Positions 38,200 to 49,290 of a stretch of 64,000 nt of DNA are shown here, piece after piece. The notes under the pieces are model-generated. The model ran no database searches. It was not told the DNA's origin and was given only the letters and a program-made list of their open reading frames with translations. Where the stretch lies: the NCBI RefSeq assembly GCF_024713975.1, contig NC_091114.1, positions 10,822,001 through 10,886,000 on the forward strand. The letters are read 5' to 3'. The stretch comes from Paralichthys olivaceus (Eukaryota > Chordata > Actinopteri > Pleuronectiformes > Paralichthyidae). The position numbers were made by a program, and so were the translations under genes. Numbering within the stretch: position 1 is the stretch's first letter; every line of letters starts with the position of its first letter.

Positions 38200-41100
38200 C
38201 GACAGCTGAGTTAATAGATACAGGTCCTTTAAGCCAGATGTAGCAGGACACAGCTCTAACCTTGAAGCCTTGAAAGGGAGGATACAGTATCCGGGCGTAT
38301 TGTGGAGCATGAGTGTACGCAACAATGCTGCAATTACCTGCATATGAAATCATAAAAAGCTCATTCCTTGCACACCCACAATAGTTGCTTTCAAGTCTTT
38401 GTGCACTAGTCTCTGTTCACTGTGACCGAGCTACAATCAAAGTCTACCCATAAGCCCGTGTGAGCTCAGGGCAAGCAGACGTTTCTTGCATCATTTGAGC
38501 GCCACGTTAATAAAAACAGTCTAACTGACAAGACTCCCACACTCCTCTGCCATCTTATAGTTGTCACTGCCCTGTGTTGGCATCACCCTCTGTCACCCTC
38601 ACAAGTTCCCCCCCCCCCCCCTTCATCTTCTGTGTCAGAGAATGTGAAGAGTGAGAGATGGCAGACCCGAGAGGTGTCAAACAACCATAAATGGATGACT
38701 CCGTTTGTCTGTTAATAACCAGGGTTCAACGGGTCAAGTGTCACATTTAGGGTCAGAGGTCACAGGTTAAGCCACGGTTATTGTGTAGGTCAGGGGTTAA
38801 CTGTGAGGTTGAGCACACTCCCAACGTCACGGCGGAGCTGCGAGCCGAGAGTGTCTTTGTTTTTCTCCCTCTCTCTGACTCCCACAAGTGCTTTTGAGCA
38901 ACAAGTACAGCCCTGTAAGGGTCTGTAAATGTTCCAACAGGTTAACCTTTAAAAGACATTTAAAACAAATGACCTCGGAAAAAACCGAGAGAGCGCCCAC
39001 TTCACTGTGTTTTTCCCTCTCATGCTCAGTGACTCTTTTCTCCCTCCTCTTCCCTCGAATGAAACGCAATGACACGCATGTGCTCATCAACCGTCTCTGA
39101 CCTGAGCAAGACAAGGCCTTAAGGTGTCATTTGGGTGACATGTGGGAGATAAGACCCATTCACGGGGTGTCAGCGACGCAACAGCTTGACTGCTTGGATG
39201 TCAGATCAGAGTTCATCATAATCTTTCATGCCTGTTTGCTCCCTTCTTCCCTTTCTCTTATCTGATGAGTCTCGAAGAATGGACTTAACATTCCAAAGTG
39301 TTCATTAACGTAAACTAATCGGCCAAGTCCATGTCAGCCTCTCCTGTGCTCTCTTTGTTGCTGCCTTTCCAAGTGGACACCTTAAACTGTTTTTTTTTAG
39401 GTTGGGTGGGCAGAGGGTTCAAGTGTCAGGTGCAAGTGGAAAAAAAAAAAAAACCCACAATGAATACTCAATTATTCTTTGTGTCTCCAGGAAAAAAAGT
39501 CTAATCCTGCACTTGATAGAAGTAGTTTCCAACTGTTCTTTTGTGTTTGTCAGAGATAATGCTCCTAACAACAATGATTATCTTGTTATCGGTTCATTAA
39601 TCCATAAATGTGACACTGTTTTAGTAAAACATAGTAAAACAAATGCTCATGAGGAATTCTAATAGCCGAAGCTGATGCCTTGATTTGGAACATTTTTCAG
39701 AGTACTACGCAAATGGTTTCAATGTTCAACGATTAAATCAAAATATACTCATATGTTCAAAGCTGGGGCCACAGAATGTTTGCTTTAGCTTCATAATTTG
39801 TTTTGGTTTTAAATTGACTGGTTTCCAGGATGTTTGTGGGATCTGTTCTTGAAATAGCTTAGTTTGACTCTGACAAATTAAAAGTTGAGTGCACGAGTTG
39901 TTAACTATATTTTGCAACCTTGAATGGTATGACCAGTAGCTTATGGTGGCTAACATTCGATTTACGTCACATGCATTTTACTGACTCTTCTCTGCTTCTG
40001 CCACTTCAGGGCCACTGTAGAATTGTCCCCTTAAGAGCATCTACATTTCTACAAAAGGGACTCTTCATTTTTCTGTGAAAGGGATAGAATATTTCATCTT
40101 TTCCTGGAAAAGTATGATTTTACATTATTTCTTATAATTAGCTTTAAATTTAAGCATTTCAGCGGCCACTGACTTTTCTACTTTCGGGGTTTGGCCCCAT
40201 CTTTCCAAACTAATCTTGACTCTCATTCACTTTGTTTCCGTTCCAACTGGCTCGCCTCTGTCTTCCTTCCCATGACCATAAACGGCCGCTCTGTTCAGAA
40301 ATGTCAGGGTCAGGCTTTCAACGTATGGGCCGATAAGGGATAAGGAAAGAGTGGCTACTGGGACTAAAATGGGTGCGAGTGAGAAAGAAAGAGAGGGAGG
40401 GCAGGATAAAAAAGAAGGGAGGGGTAGGAAAGAGGAGAAGAGGAGAGGCAAAATGATAAACAGTGCCAGGGTGGAGGGAGAGAAAAGAGGGGGTGAGGAA
40501 ATGGCAGGAGAACAAGATAAAGGGTGGGACCTAAGAGTGGAGTGGAGGAGGAAACGGAGGGGAAAGGAGATAAAAGTGGAGAGAGGGAGCAGAAGAGGAG
40601 GAGGAGTATGGGGCGGTTAGAGAAAAGAAAAAAGATTAATTTCGGGAAAATACAGAACATGAAAAAAGTATAAAGGGAGGTGTAAAGAGACAGATCTCAC
40701 AGTAAGGTGGATAATTATAGCTTGTGAGTAAGCAATATTAGGTGGAGGTGACTGAACAAGCTCATAAATACAGTGTGACAAAGCAGGACAAGATGGCTGA
40801 CACTGTCGAGGCACGAGCTCACACTTCCCTCAACTCGAGCATCATTAGTTACAAAGCAAAGTTGACAACCGAGGCCTTTTAAGGAACGCGGCTTCACATA
40901 AGAGGCTCTCTCCTCGCTCCTGATCACTTTTCATATATATTCAAATGTGTCGTAGAATTCTTTAACGCGGCATCTTTTTTTTTTTCTTCTCACAACTGTT
41001 TTAAAAGGGTTCTTTTGCCAGCCGCTCCTGACGCTAAGCCTTGTTGTTGTCTTTTCAAATACCTCTTGTCGCACAGCTGACAAATGGCTAAGATAAGATG

Positions 41101-44100
41101 ACAATTCCCCTGGCGCTTTTATAAATAAACTCCAACCTATCAGACGGGCAGACGGGATAGGGTTTTACTTTGTGAGCAGTATATAGGGGGTTTGTATTGC
41201 CTTTATCAATGTATACTTTATCTGTGCGTTTTTCACTGTGATTGTAAGAATACTCCAGAGTCTTAATCTAGAGCAAATCAAAATGTAGATCGTCTCCTAA
41301 CAATCCGTGACGCTTTTTGCATTTTTCCTTTTGCCCTCTCATGGCCACTTTACCTTCTAAAGCTCCCCCTACGATAGCGTTTCATGTCACAGAGCGTTAA
41401 CATATCTGCGTGCCCTTTTCATAGATACATGCACACGGGAGGACCACACACACGTGCCCACACCACCGCGCTGCAGAGCGGCGTGGCCCCAACCCCCCCC
41501 CCGCTTTACAGTGCCTCTCCAGCAGCGGAGCACCCCCAGCTACGTCTCTTAATGGAAAAGGTCACGCTGGCCACATGACCTGTTATTTGAGGAGGACCCC
41601 AGTGGATCCCCGAAGCAGGCCAAGCACAATCCAAATAACACGCCAGGGAGACACGCCGCATTTGCTGAACTCTTGCTTGAGTGATATTCTGTTTCTCTTT
41701 GGGCGCTCGTAAATATCCACTTACGTGTTTATGGTCAGCCAAGAACTACAATCAACAGATGTCTGACAAGGTTGAAACTGCCCCTGCTGTGTTAGATTGT
41801 AACATCCAGTAACACGGTTTCACTGTAGGAAGACATTTAACGAAGGATAGTTTCGTCCTGTAGAGGAAACAATAAAGGCGTCAGCACTCTGAGTTCAGTC
41901 GTTCGACAAAAATCAGGTGCAGTTTGATGGTGGACCTCCAGCGATGGGATAGCTGGGCAGGTCTCGACTTAAGTAAACATGAGTTGGCTTAAGGGAAATT
42001 GACAGCTAAGAGGTTAAAGGTCAAGCTTAGTCGGGTGACTTGGTTAGCCGCGATACATTCCATGTACTCACTGCCTGTACTGCATGTCTTCACCTAATAC
42101 CGTTCCCTGCTCTCTTTACTGTGAACAACACAGACTCAGCCAGCAAACAATAAAATAAATCATTAGGTCCATACAAATTAAACTTCTGTTGCTTTTCTAT
42201 GATTTGTCTGTTGTTTGTGTAAAATATGAGGCAATATTTCAAAATCCAGAGCCTAAGGCGACATCATCTGACCCTCTATCCACACAAAGATATTCAATTC
42301 ATGACAACACAAAAATAATCTGTGTATTTGAGATTCCAGGAGAGAAAATATGCCTGTCTTCACTAGATAAATTACTTGAATGATAAATCAAACAGATGAA
42401 ATTTTTATTTAATTACATTTTGAGCTCCAACTAATGTTCTTGATTTATAGTTTGGATTAAAGTGACGTATTCGAATAGTTTTTCTTTATCCAGCTACTAA
42501 TCCAAGAGATTTAAAATTGAAATTCCATCAGCTAATCGATTAAGCAATCATTTATATAGACACTAAAAAAAAGTAAATGCAATTTCAATGTGACTTTGTT
42601 GAACTGGGTTTGTTTCCCTCATTGCATGCACTCTGTCATGATATGTTACCTTCCTGATAACACAAACACGGCTGGAATGTGTCACCTCTCCACAGGCTTT
42701 GCAACTGTACTTCACATCACTGTCTCCACAGTTCAGGAGGAACAAAACCTCCTTAAAGACACACTGACTTCCTAAACTCACTTTTCTAGAAAATCAAATC
42801 TACTCTCCAGCTCCTCTAGTTCCATACAAGGTCTGGAATCCGCAGCTGGTCACAACATATCTTTGGCATCTGCCATGTAAGAGACGGTATGTCACCTCCG
42901 CTACATCAGTGTCCGTTGAGTGCCACAGAATGTGAAAGCATCCAGAACACCCGATAATGGAGCTTTATCAAACCAGCACGCAAGATTAGATGCTGCCGGG
43001 AGTGAAACCTGCATACCTTCTCTGCAACAAGACCATGTTTGGTGAGCACTGGTCCACAGAAGATAAACATTAAGCATCATCGGGCTTCGGTGAAACACTG
43101 ACGATGACGTCTGAGTTTGAGCAATGAAGCAGGGATGGGAAGCCGAGCTCGCTACGGCGCTTTACCGGTGCGAATCAGTGATCCATTGAGTCGCATACTC
43201 GGCTGTGCAAGAGGCTGCTGTTGTTCAGCATGTGAGAGTCACACCAGCAGGGTTGTTAAACTTTGACTCACATAAGTTCATACTTTATGGTTACTTTAGT
43301 GTTGTTAAGTACAAAGCTGTTTGGCATTTTCACGTTTAGTGCTTTCGACAAGGGGAACTTTGTGGATGCTCCTGAGTAGGAGTCAGGATGGGGAACTCCG
43401 TTAACAGACTTAAACAATAAAGCTACAAACAACATGTCCAATTAGTCACTTCAAAATGTCCCAAGTCTGTGCAAATCAGATGACAAGTGTCGATGACTCA
43501 ACTCTCACGTTCTTGAATCATGTGGAAAAAGTGCAAGTCATACACACAAATTAGTCAAATTATTCTCTGTCTCATGTTTTTTGTGTGAATCTCCACACCC
43601 GTCTGCAAAAGTGTGTGAGTACATGATTGCACCTATTAACACCTGCTTGTATACGTGCGTGTGGATGCGTGTGCATGTTCCTTCTCCTGAAAACTCGCTG
43701 CCCCCCTTGCATAAAACACACACCAGCACACCGAAGACAAAACATTGCTGTCTGACTGCACGTTAATTCACCTGAGTATATTTAAGTTGCTGCCGGTCTG
43801 GAAGGCTTCCAAACATTTCCACCATCATTAGATTCCTCTGGTCATTACTCTCTGTGCTTCCGTGTCTGTCTTCTACACAGTAGAAGACGTTGGTCTAGTC
43901 CCCCAGCTTGTGTGCATCACAGAATTTAAAACCTCTTTTTTGAGGTATTTATTCATAAAAATAGATACTTCTTAATAATTCTTCAAATTTTGCATTAATC
44001 TTCTTGTTTTTAAAGTAAATCAATGCATGTTTAGTTTATGAAATGTCAAAAAAATAAGACTCACAGCCTCAGATGCATTTGGATGCAAATTTTGCCTGAC

Positions 44101-47013
44101 AACTCATCCATAAGGGAAAAGTGTTCAGTGGAATAAAAGAAAAAACACAAAGGAGCAGAAAATCCTCACATTGGAGCTCAATCATTAAATATTGTGCATT
44201 TCTGCTTAAAAAGTGACTTATATAAAAGTCAGTTGCCTCAATTCCCTAACCGATCATTTTAGCTCAAACTAAATTACTATACGCTGTGCTGAGTGATGCA
44301 TTATTAGCTGGTAAATAGAAATTAATCAGATAATTATATTTGGTTGAAATGATGTGGAGCCATCTCTCTCTTCCAGCAAAAGCAAATAGGTTGAACCCTG
44401 TGGTGCAGAAACAATGTGTTGATGAATTGATCAACAGCAAACTAGTGACAGCTATGAATCATTGAAGCCTTTCCTAAGCAAACAAATGCACAATTGTCAG
44501 TTCAAGCCTGACAAATGTGAGATTTAGATGCTTTCTCTCTATAGCTGCTGATTTCAGACATGCACTGAAGCCTGGACATTTTCTGGAGCGGCTGTATGTG
44601 AGAACGCAAAAAAGTCCAGAGTGAGTCCATTTGAGAACACAGCAGGAAAATGTCCAGAAAAGTCTCAGCGAGAAAGTGAATTCTCAAATACAAATATTTC
44701 TGCATGAAACGTGTCATGCATGTAGAAGAGGCCGGCGTCAATGTGCCTTAAACAAAAACACGCGATTTCTGCAGTGGGATTTATATGTCATGTCCTTCCT
44801 CCTGCGTGCTTTACCCAGCCTGAATGTTCCGGACATTTTTAAGTTCTTGTGAACTCGTCTGATCTGGACAATCTCCTGCTACATTCCTCAAGCGTGAAAG
44901 GAAAACTCTTGAAAATTGGGTTGGGGTCTAAAAATGTCTCATTGTAAATGAAAGATGCTGGGGTTTTCGACTGGGACTTCGTCACCTTTGCCTCTCATAA
45001 AGTGTGATGGGAATAATTGTCCCCCTTTGACAGACTGAAATGTTCATCAATTCACTGAAGAAAATAATTAATAGATTGGTAATCATGTGTCCATAAACAG
45101 GCTAACTGCAGCACTGTGTTCCTTCAAACTGAAACTCTCCGTTAACTTTCACAGACTTCAGTATTTGAGTCTATTTCTCATCTGTGTGGTGTTACAGTAA
45201 CTGCTTGCACCCATGGTTACCTCAGCAGTGGACCAAATATGGTATTACATCAGGCCGGGGTTTGTTTGGCAATTCGGCTACAAAATGACAAAAACAATAT
45301 GCCGAGCCTTCATCAAACCGCTCCAAGAGAAATATCTCATGTAGCCTTTCTTACATCACCTGGCTGTGGATGTGGGGAGTTCTGAAATAACAGGTCTTGT
45401 CGTCTGATCTGGAATATTCCTGTGCCAACGAAAATCACTGCGTTGCAAAGCGCCGCTCCACTCCGAACTTATTTACCAAGAAGGCGATGTTATGGATCAA
45501 GGTTGTGCAATGTTTACAAAGGAGAATGGGAGGAGGAGGAAGAAACTGGGCTTTTGTCCAACATGTTTGAGAGTCATTTTCACCAGAAACTAAACGGATT
45601 ACGTCACATTTCCTTTGGACAAACAATATCATTTTGCCGTGTTTGGATGTAATTAAGTTACATTCGTACGGAGAGGCTCTGCTCGCTCGACTGTAATGCA
45701 GTGCGTGTGGGTTAAAAGGACTTATTGCCAACGTGTTGCAGCAACACTGGTTGTTTGAACTTCAATTGCTCCCTCAGCTTCACTGAAAACTAATTTGCCC
45801 TGGCTCAGAATTCCCTCTACCACTGCTTCTCAGTGCTGTGTGGAGTCTGGCTTTATGGTACAGTAAAGCCAAAGACTGGTAACACTTAAGTCCCAAGAAA
45901 GTTATGATTCTCCTCACTGGCATCCGGGCTTTAGAGCTATTCAGGAACTACATCAGGAAACATTCAGTATTACTTTTACCTTGGTTTAAAGCGTTTAGAA
46001 ATGGTGCTTAGCTTGGCTTCACTATGAGGTATAGGTTAACACAAACAGGTCAACACAATATAAAAGTAATGTGAAAAATAGATGAAAGGTGCATATTTAA
46101 GTGAAATAAAGACACATCTCTTGATGTGAATATTATGAATGGCAGTGTACAGAAGGGCTGGGCAATAAATGTCAATGTTGATTGCAATTCAATTTCATCA
46201 ATATCAAATCACAAGACAGACAGAAAACAGTGCACAGTGAGGACAGAAACACACAATATATCTTTAGCTCAAATTTACTGAGGAGCAAAAATCTAACTTT
46301 AAACACTTTCAAAAATTATAATGTTGTCAGATTTATCTTGATAATCATTAATATGGATCGCATTGTTGCTTTTAAATTAGTTTTATCTTAATTCCCTCGG
46401 GGGCAAGAATCACTTTAAAATGTAAATATCATTACATATATTTAGATAACCACAAACATAATTTCTTCATTAAGGAGGAAATATCTGTCTTTAAAATTAA
46501 AAATATATATAATTGTTAAATTGATAATTATCGATATCAACTTAACAAATTTTATTTATTTCATTTTATCTCCTCACTGAGGAGCGAGGGTTCAATCTTG
46601 AACGAAACAATAACATTATTGACATTTATCCTGATGATCATCGACATCGACGGAATCGTTTTTGATTAAATTTCTTTTTACCTTGATAACATTTGACACT
46701 GAAACACTAAAACATGCATTTGTCTTTACCTTGATATCATTTTTGGGGACATATCGTCCAGCTAACACCGATACAAACAACTTTTACAAGCTGAAACTGG
46801 GATTCAGCTCAGAAGACACCTCAGAATAAGACACTTTAACCACTACAGGAATGTTACAAAGACACTACAGGCGACTTGATCAGCTGCAGAGGACAGAGAA
46901 GTCTTTAATGGGATGGATCTGTGTGTTTCCTGTGTGCTCTCCTCACATACCTCCTCCTCGTGGTTGGTGAATTCACTCTGCTCGTTCTCCTTCTCGGTTT
47001 TGTTGTTGTTCAT
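22788..47013 (-). CDS. rbpms: RNA-binding protein with multiple splicing (RBPMS/Hermes), seven coding exons
   Basis: A nuclear and cytoplasmic RNA-binding protein with one RRM. Vertebrate RBPMS dimerises, binds CAC-containing RNAs and controls smooth-muscle splicing. Coding exons on the minus strand are 46951-47013, 32989-33066, 31629-31667, 29000-29062, 26198-26348, 24712-24839 and 22788-22850. They sum to 585 bases, giving 194 residues; human is 196. The RRM covers about residues 22-99, with RNP2 TLFVSGLP (24-31) and RNP1-like PVGFVSF (61-67). A proline- and tyrosine-rich tail follows ([15 protein letters not shown]), and the protein ends GWKSRQFC. '[10 protein letters not shown]', 'LTSKQ' and 'SRSEAEAAK' are RBPMS-type; RBPMS2 has V, AR and AG at those places. 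All introns are GT-AG and phases agree. The gene lies downstream of dctn6 in the same orientation, as in human. Intron 1 is almost 14 kb. Confidence 0.97.
22851..24711 (-). other. rbpms: rbpms intron 6
   Basis: About 1.9 kb, from donor GTAACC to acceptor TTTAG. It holds a short GT run at 23218-23237 and otherwise unremarkable AT-rich sequence. I see no additional exon. Confidence 0.7.
24712..24839 (-). CDS. rbpms: rbpms coding exon 6
   Basis: Two bases completing Tyr132, then 42 codons, from [15 protein letters not shown] to [10 protein letters not shown]. It lies between the acceptor 'tctttccacag' and the donor GTAACC. It is the Pro/Ala/Tyr-rich C-terminal region, very close to the human RBPMS sequence. 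Confidence 0.97.
24840..26197 (-). other. rbpms: rbpms intron 5
   Basis: About 1.36 kb of AT-rich sequence with homopolymer A tracts. The plus-strand open frame at 25797-26039 is not recognised. No additional exon is seen. Confidence 0.7.
26198..26348 (-). CDS. rbpms: rbpms coding exon 5
   Basis: 50 codons plus one base. It starts [19 protein letters not shown], the last RRM strand, and continues [14 protein letters not shown], then a Gln/Pro-rich linker ending ISRDP. Acceptor 'tttgatctcag', donor T|GTGAGT. Confidence 0.97.
26349..28999 (-). other. rbpms: rbpms intron 4
   Basis: About 2.65 kb. Contains a 16-base poly(C) run at 28872-28887, which is G-rich on the transcript strand. The rest is low-repeat sequence without recognisable exons; 27200-27950 may be conserved but I cannot test this. 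Confidence 0.6.
29000..29062 (-). CDS. rbpms: rbpms coding exon 4
   Basis: 21 codons in phase 0: [10 protein letters not shown] then [11 protein letters not shown]. It carries the RNP1 motif of the RRM. Acceptor 'gtctccccag', donor GTAAGT. Confidence 0.97.
29063..31628 (-). other. rbpms: rbpms intron 3
   Basis: About 2.6 kb, with purine-rich stretches (29220-29440 and 29880-29940) and a teleost dispersed repeat at 30485-30745. No extra exon is recognised. Confidence 0.65.
30485..30745 (+). repeat. Teleost dispersed repeat (family of 48.9 kb)
   Basis: Ordered blocks 'cctgtcaatcatgatcttta', 'gacatcaaataa', 'cctaaaatgacagaaacc', 'catggaggaggcggga', 'gctgcagccagcc' and 'ggcgatcaag' match the reverse complement of 48880-49105 along its length. 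It is a multi-copy element, and the two copies in this window sit in opposite orientations. Confidence 0.8.
31629..31667 (-). CDS. rbpms: rbpms coding exon 3
   Basis: A 39-base micro-exon, 13 codons in phase 0: [13 protein letters not shown]. It is identical in type to mammalian RBPMS ('TSKQ', versus 'TARQ' in RBPMS2). Acceptor 'tttgtttcag', donor GTAAGC. Confidence 0.97.
31668..32988 (-). other. rbpms: rbpms intron 2
   Basis: About 1.3 kb. Roughly a tenth of it is the dispersed repeat at 32225-32362. A C-rich run lies at about 32591-32600. No extra exon. Confidence 0.7.
32225..32362 (-). repeat. Teleost dispersed repeat, copy 2
   Basis: In reverse complement it reads 'ccaaggaggtcatgtttttg', then 'gataacgcgaaaactacg', 'taaccgatttcctgaaaatt' and 'ggatcctccaa'. 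This matches the repeat at 1066-1290 in block order. It is inserted antisense, inside rbpms intron 2. Confidence 0.75.
32989..33066 (-). CDS. rbpms: rbpms coding exon 2
   Basis: 26 codons in phase 0: [18 protein letters not shown] then YLLFRPFK. It contains the RNP2 motif of the RRM. Acceptor 'gtcttccccag', donor GTATGT. Confidence 0.98.
38147..38198. repeat. (TG)n microsatellite
   Basis: A TG run of about 50 bases with two 'ta' interruptions, in rbpms intron 1. Confidence 0.97.
44550..44850. repeat. Dispersed repeat with 'tgtccggacattt' type blocks
   Basis: 'gcctggacattttctggagc', 'gaaaatgtccagaaaagt' and 'gttccggacattttt' recur within 300 bases. They resemble the segments at 50570-50780 and 51920-52060 ('cactctggaaaagtgggtcc', 'ttttccggggtttgccc'). 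It appears to be a diverged repeat family scattered in this window; its class is unknown. Confidence 0.45.
46951..47013 (-). CDS. rbpms: rbpms coding exon 1
   Basis: 21 codons: [21 protein letters not shown]. It ends at the donor GTATGTGAG in phase 0, matching the acceptor phase of exon 2. The MNN start, 'EKEN' and terminal 'EEE' correspond to human MNNGGKAEKEN...EEE, which fixes the start codon. It is short and acidic, and precedes the RRM directly. Confidence 0.95.
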
Positions 47014-47330
47014 TCTGCCTCTGTCACTTTCACCTGCTCCGTCTTCTTCTTCTTCTGCTTCTTCTGCTTCGCACGTCGCCTTTCGCTTCTGCGTCTTCTT
47101 CCTCTTCGCCTCCTCCAGGACCGAAATGGTGGGTTTTTATTTTTTGTCTAGAAAAGAAGAAGAAGAGGACAGACAAACAGTCCGCGCGCGGCCGCTGTCC
47201 CACTGATCCGAGCTGCTGCTGCTGCTGCTTCTTCTTCTTTAGTTCGGCGACATGGAAGATGGAAGATTGATGTTTAACGGAGGAGGAGGATGAAACTCGG
47301 CTCTGTGTTTCTGTCAGATATTCCTCAGTG
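47014..47330 (-). promoter_or_regulatory. rbpms: rbpms 5' UTR and proximal promoter
   Basis: Sequence upstream of the ATG is purine-rich on the transcript strand, with GAA and CAG triplet runs (47211-47237 and 47040-47110). It also has a CpG-containing core, 'cgcgcgcggccgc', near 47184. There is no TATA box at an obvious place. A tiny upstream frame, ATG TCG CCG AAC TAA, lies at 47239-47253. The transcription start was not determined. Confidence 0.55.
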
Positions 47331-48879
47331 TTTCCCTGGAAAAGCTGCTCCGGCTCTTGTCTCTGTTCCCTGAATGAAACACGGTAAATGTTCGGTGGTA
47401 ACTTCTCTCCCCATCTCCACGTGAGGGAGGGCGGGGTGGAGGACAGAGGAGGGGTTTAGGGTGGAGGGGGGTGGGTGGAGGAGTGTGTGTGTGGGGGGGG
47501 GGTGCACTGTCTCCTGCTGCTGCTGGGCTTCATCACGTTTCATCAAATAATAAAAAAGAAAAGAAAAGAAAGAAAGAAATCACTCAGAGTCACTTTAGAC
47601 AGCAGCTGAACTCAGAGCAGGGCCGGAGTTAGAAATCAATGTTCAGGGGCCCAGGTCCCCCCCCCCCTCCATCAATTCCCCAATCTCCGTCTGCAAAAAG
47701 GCACCGAATGAAGAGGTGTCAAAACTCCAGACTAACACGATTTTAAAGTGCTGCAAGGACCTTTTAACTGGTCACATTTTTTATATTGCTGCCTCTTTAT
47801 GACCTGCAACAGCAAACGAGACAAATCTGGGAGAAAGACAAAATGGTAATGTTGTCATATCACAGTTTTTTCAATCGTACAGCTACAAAAAAGATACTGT
47901 AATAGCAAAATGGTGCTTATTTCCATACATGTGGAACTGATATCTGTGTAGGGAATGTTTCTTTGTCTCTTTCAGAGACGGTAACGTAATTCACGCAAAT
48001 GTATTTATTGTGGGCTTTTCATAATTTAATATATGAATTATATTTAAATTGCATTCATCTGAGCCTGGTTTGATAAATTAGTCAAATTATTGAAGATACT
48101 TAAGGATGTTAATTGCTCTCTGATAAGCAACAGGTTATGCAGCACATTTGACACATTCTATTAAGGTGGTTAACTTACCCACTCATAAAATAAATGTTAA
48201 ATGGCTCCCATTTAGTTTTTCTCATCAGTATTTTCCTGTGTATGTACAAAGTTCACTCAGTTTTCTATAAATTAACCTGTTTAAACTTTAACAAGCATTT
48301 CATACTATCAGTTTCCATCATAAAGCTGGCAGTCACGAGATGTTTTTCAACAAGCCACGCACACTCAGGATTATTTCCCCTTTCTTCCCCCGTCTGAACA
48401 CCTTGAAACGTAGCACTCAGCATTATTCATCATCTTTAAAGATGTACAGAGCAGGGGACACAGCCAATTATCAACCTGACTGAATAATAAATTGCACATG
48501 CTTCTTATGTAACAACTCTGGACAGAACTGAGACTGCAGAGACGCTCATGTGTCTCTTTTACTCATGTAAAACTCTTTACTCGAAAAATCTAGGGGTTAG
48601 ACACAGCTACGCATTCTGATGTGTGCAAACAGTACCAGGCACTAATTCAAAAACCAACTAACCACAGTAAGAAACCATGACAGCAGACGTGAGGAGATAG
48701 CTGGAAAGCAATGCACACACAAGGAGATAAAGAAGGTAGAGAACAAAGGAACACAGGGCGGAGAAGAGGTGTAGACAGGAAGAGGTAAGTGCGCCAAAAT
48801 AAACAGGAAACAGAGACTGGTGATTGGGTGAACCCACATAAAGATGGAGGACACAACAGCTCCCCGCAAGTGAAGGCAA

Positions 48880-49290
48880 AGCAACTAAATCGCTCCCTTG
48901 TGGCTGACTGCAGTACAGGTCATAAACCTCCGCCTCCTCCATGTTAGTGGATAGTCCATGGGCCAAACTACAAAGCCAAAGCACACATATGGTTACTGTC
49001 ATTTTAGGTGGTTCTTATCCTACTGTGTTCGCAAGTTTGGTTTCAATTTATTATTTGATTCTATGAAAATAGGGTGAAACATCATGATTGACAGCTGAGA
49101 CTGACTTATGATTGGTCGTGCATGTGTATCGGCAGGACCTCGACCTCGATCGCTACTGTGCAGTCTCCAAACGAGCAAGATGGCGGCATTAGTATCCCGG
49201 ACATTTTGGCTTCATGTCTGCATAATTGGGAGGAAGAGAAGACATGTCTGTGTCACAGACACTATATACAGTCTGTCTATTCCAAGGCTT
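48880..49290 (-). repeat. Teleost dispersed repeat, longest copy
   Basis: The reverse complement matches the repeat at 30485-30745: 'gtcaatcatgatgtttcacc', 'atcaaataataaattgaaac', 'cacctaaaatgacagtaacc', 'acatggaggaggcgg'. The part at 49100-49290, with 'gagcaagatggcggc' and 'ttttggcttcatg', matches the segment at 63160-63310 read in reverse complement. The full element may therefore be 400 bases or more. Confidence 0.8.

Larger units (their letters stand above)
33067..46950 (-). other. rbpms: rbpms intron 1 (about 13.9 kb)
   Basis: The largest intron, and the likely home of enhancers or alternative promoters. It contains a long (TG)n tract at 38147-38198, a 14-base poly(C) run at 38608-38621, a purine-rich segment at 40370-40620 and a dispersed repeat near 44.55-44.85 kb. 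The open frames of 60-107 codons here show no known homology. I see no second first exon. Confidence 0.6.

Noticed and set aside
22788..47013. Assignment as rbpms2 instead of rbpms
   Set aside because: Diagnostic positions ([40 protein letters not shown]) follow RBPMS, not RBPMS2 (LPVDIK, LTARQ, VIFDSRAGAEA, GWKYRQFC).
46913..47206. Plus-strand open frames of 76 and 97 codons rich in Ser, Phe and Leu
   Set aside because: They are antisense shadows of rbpms exon 1 and its purine-rich 5' UTR.
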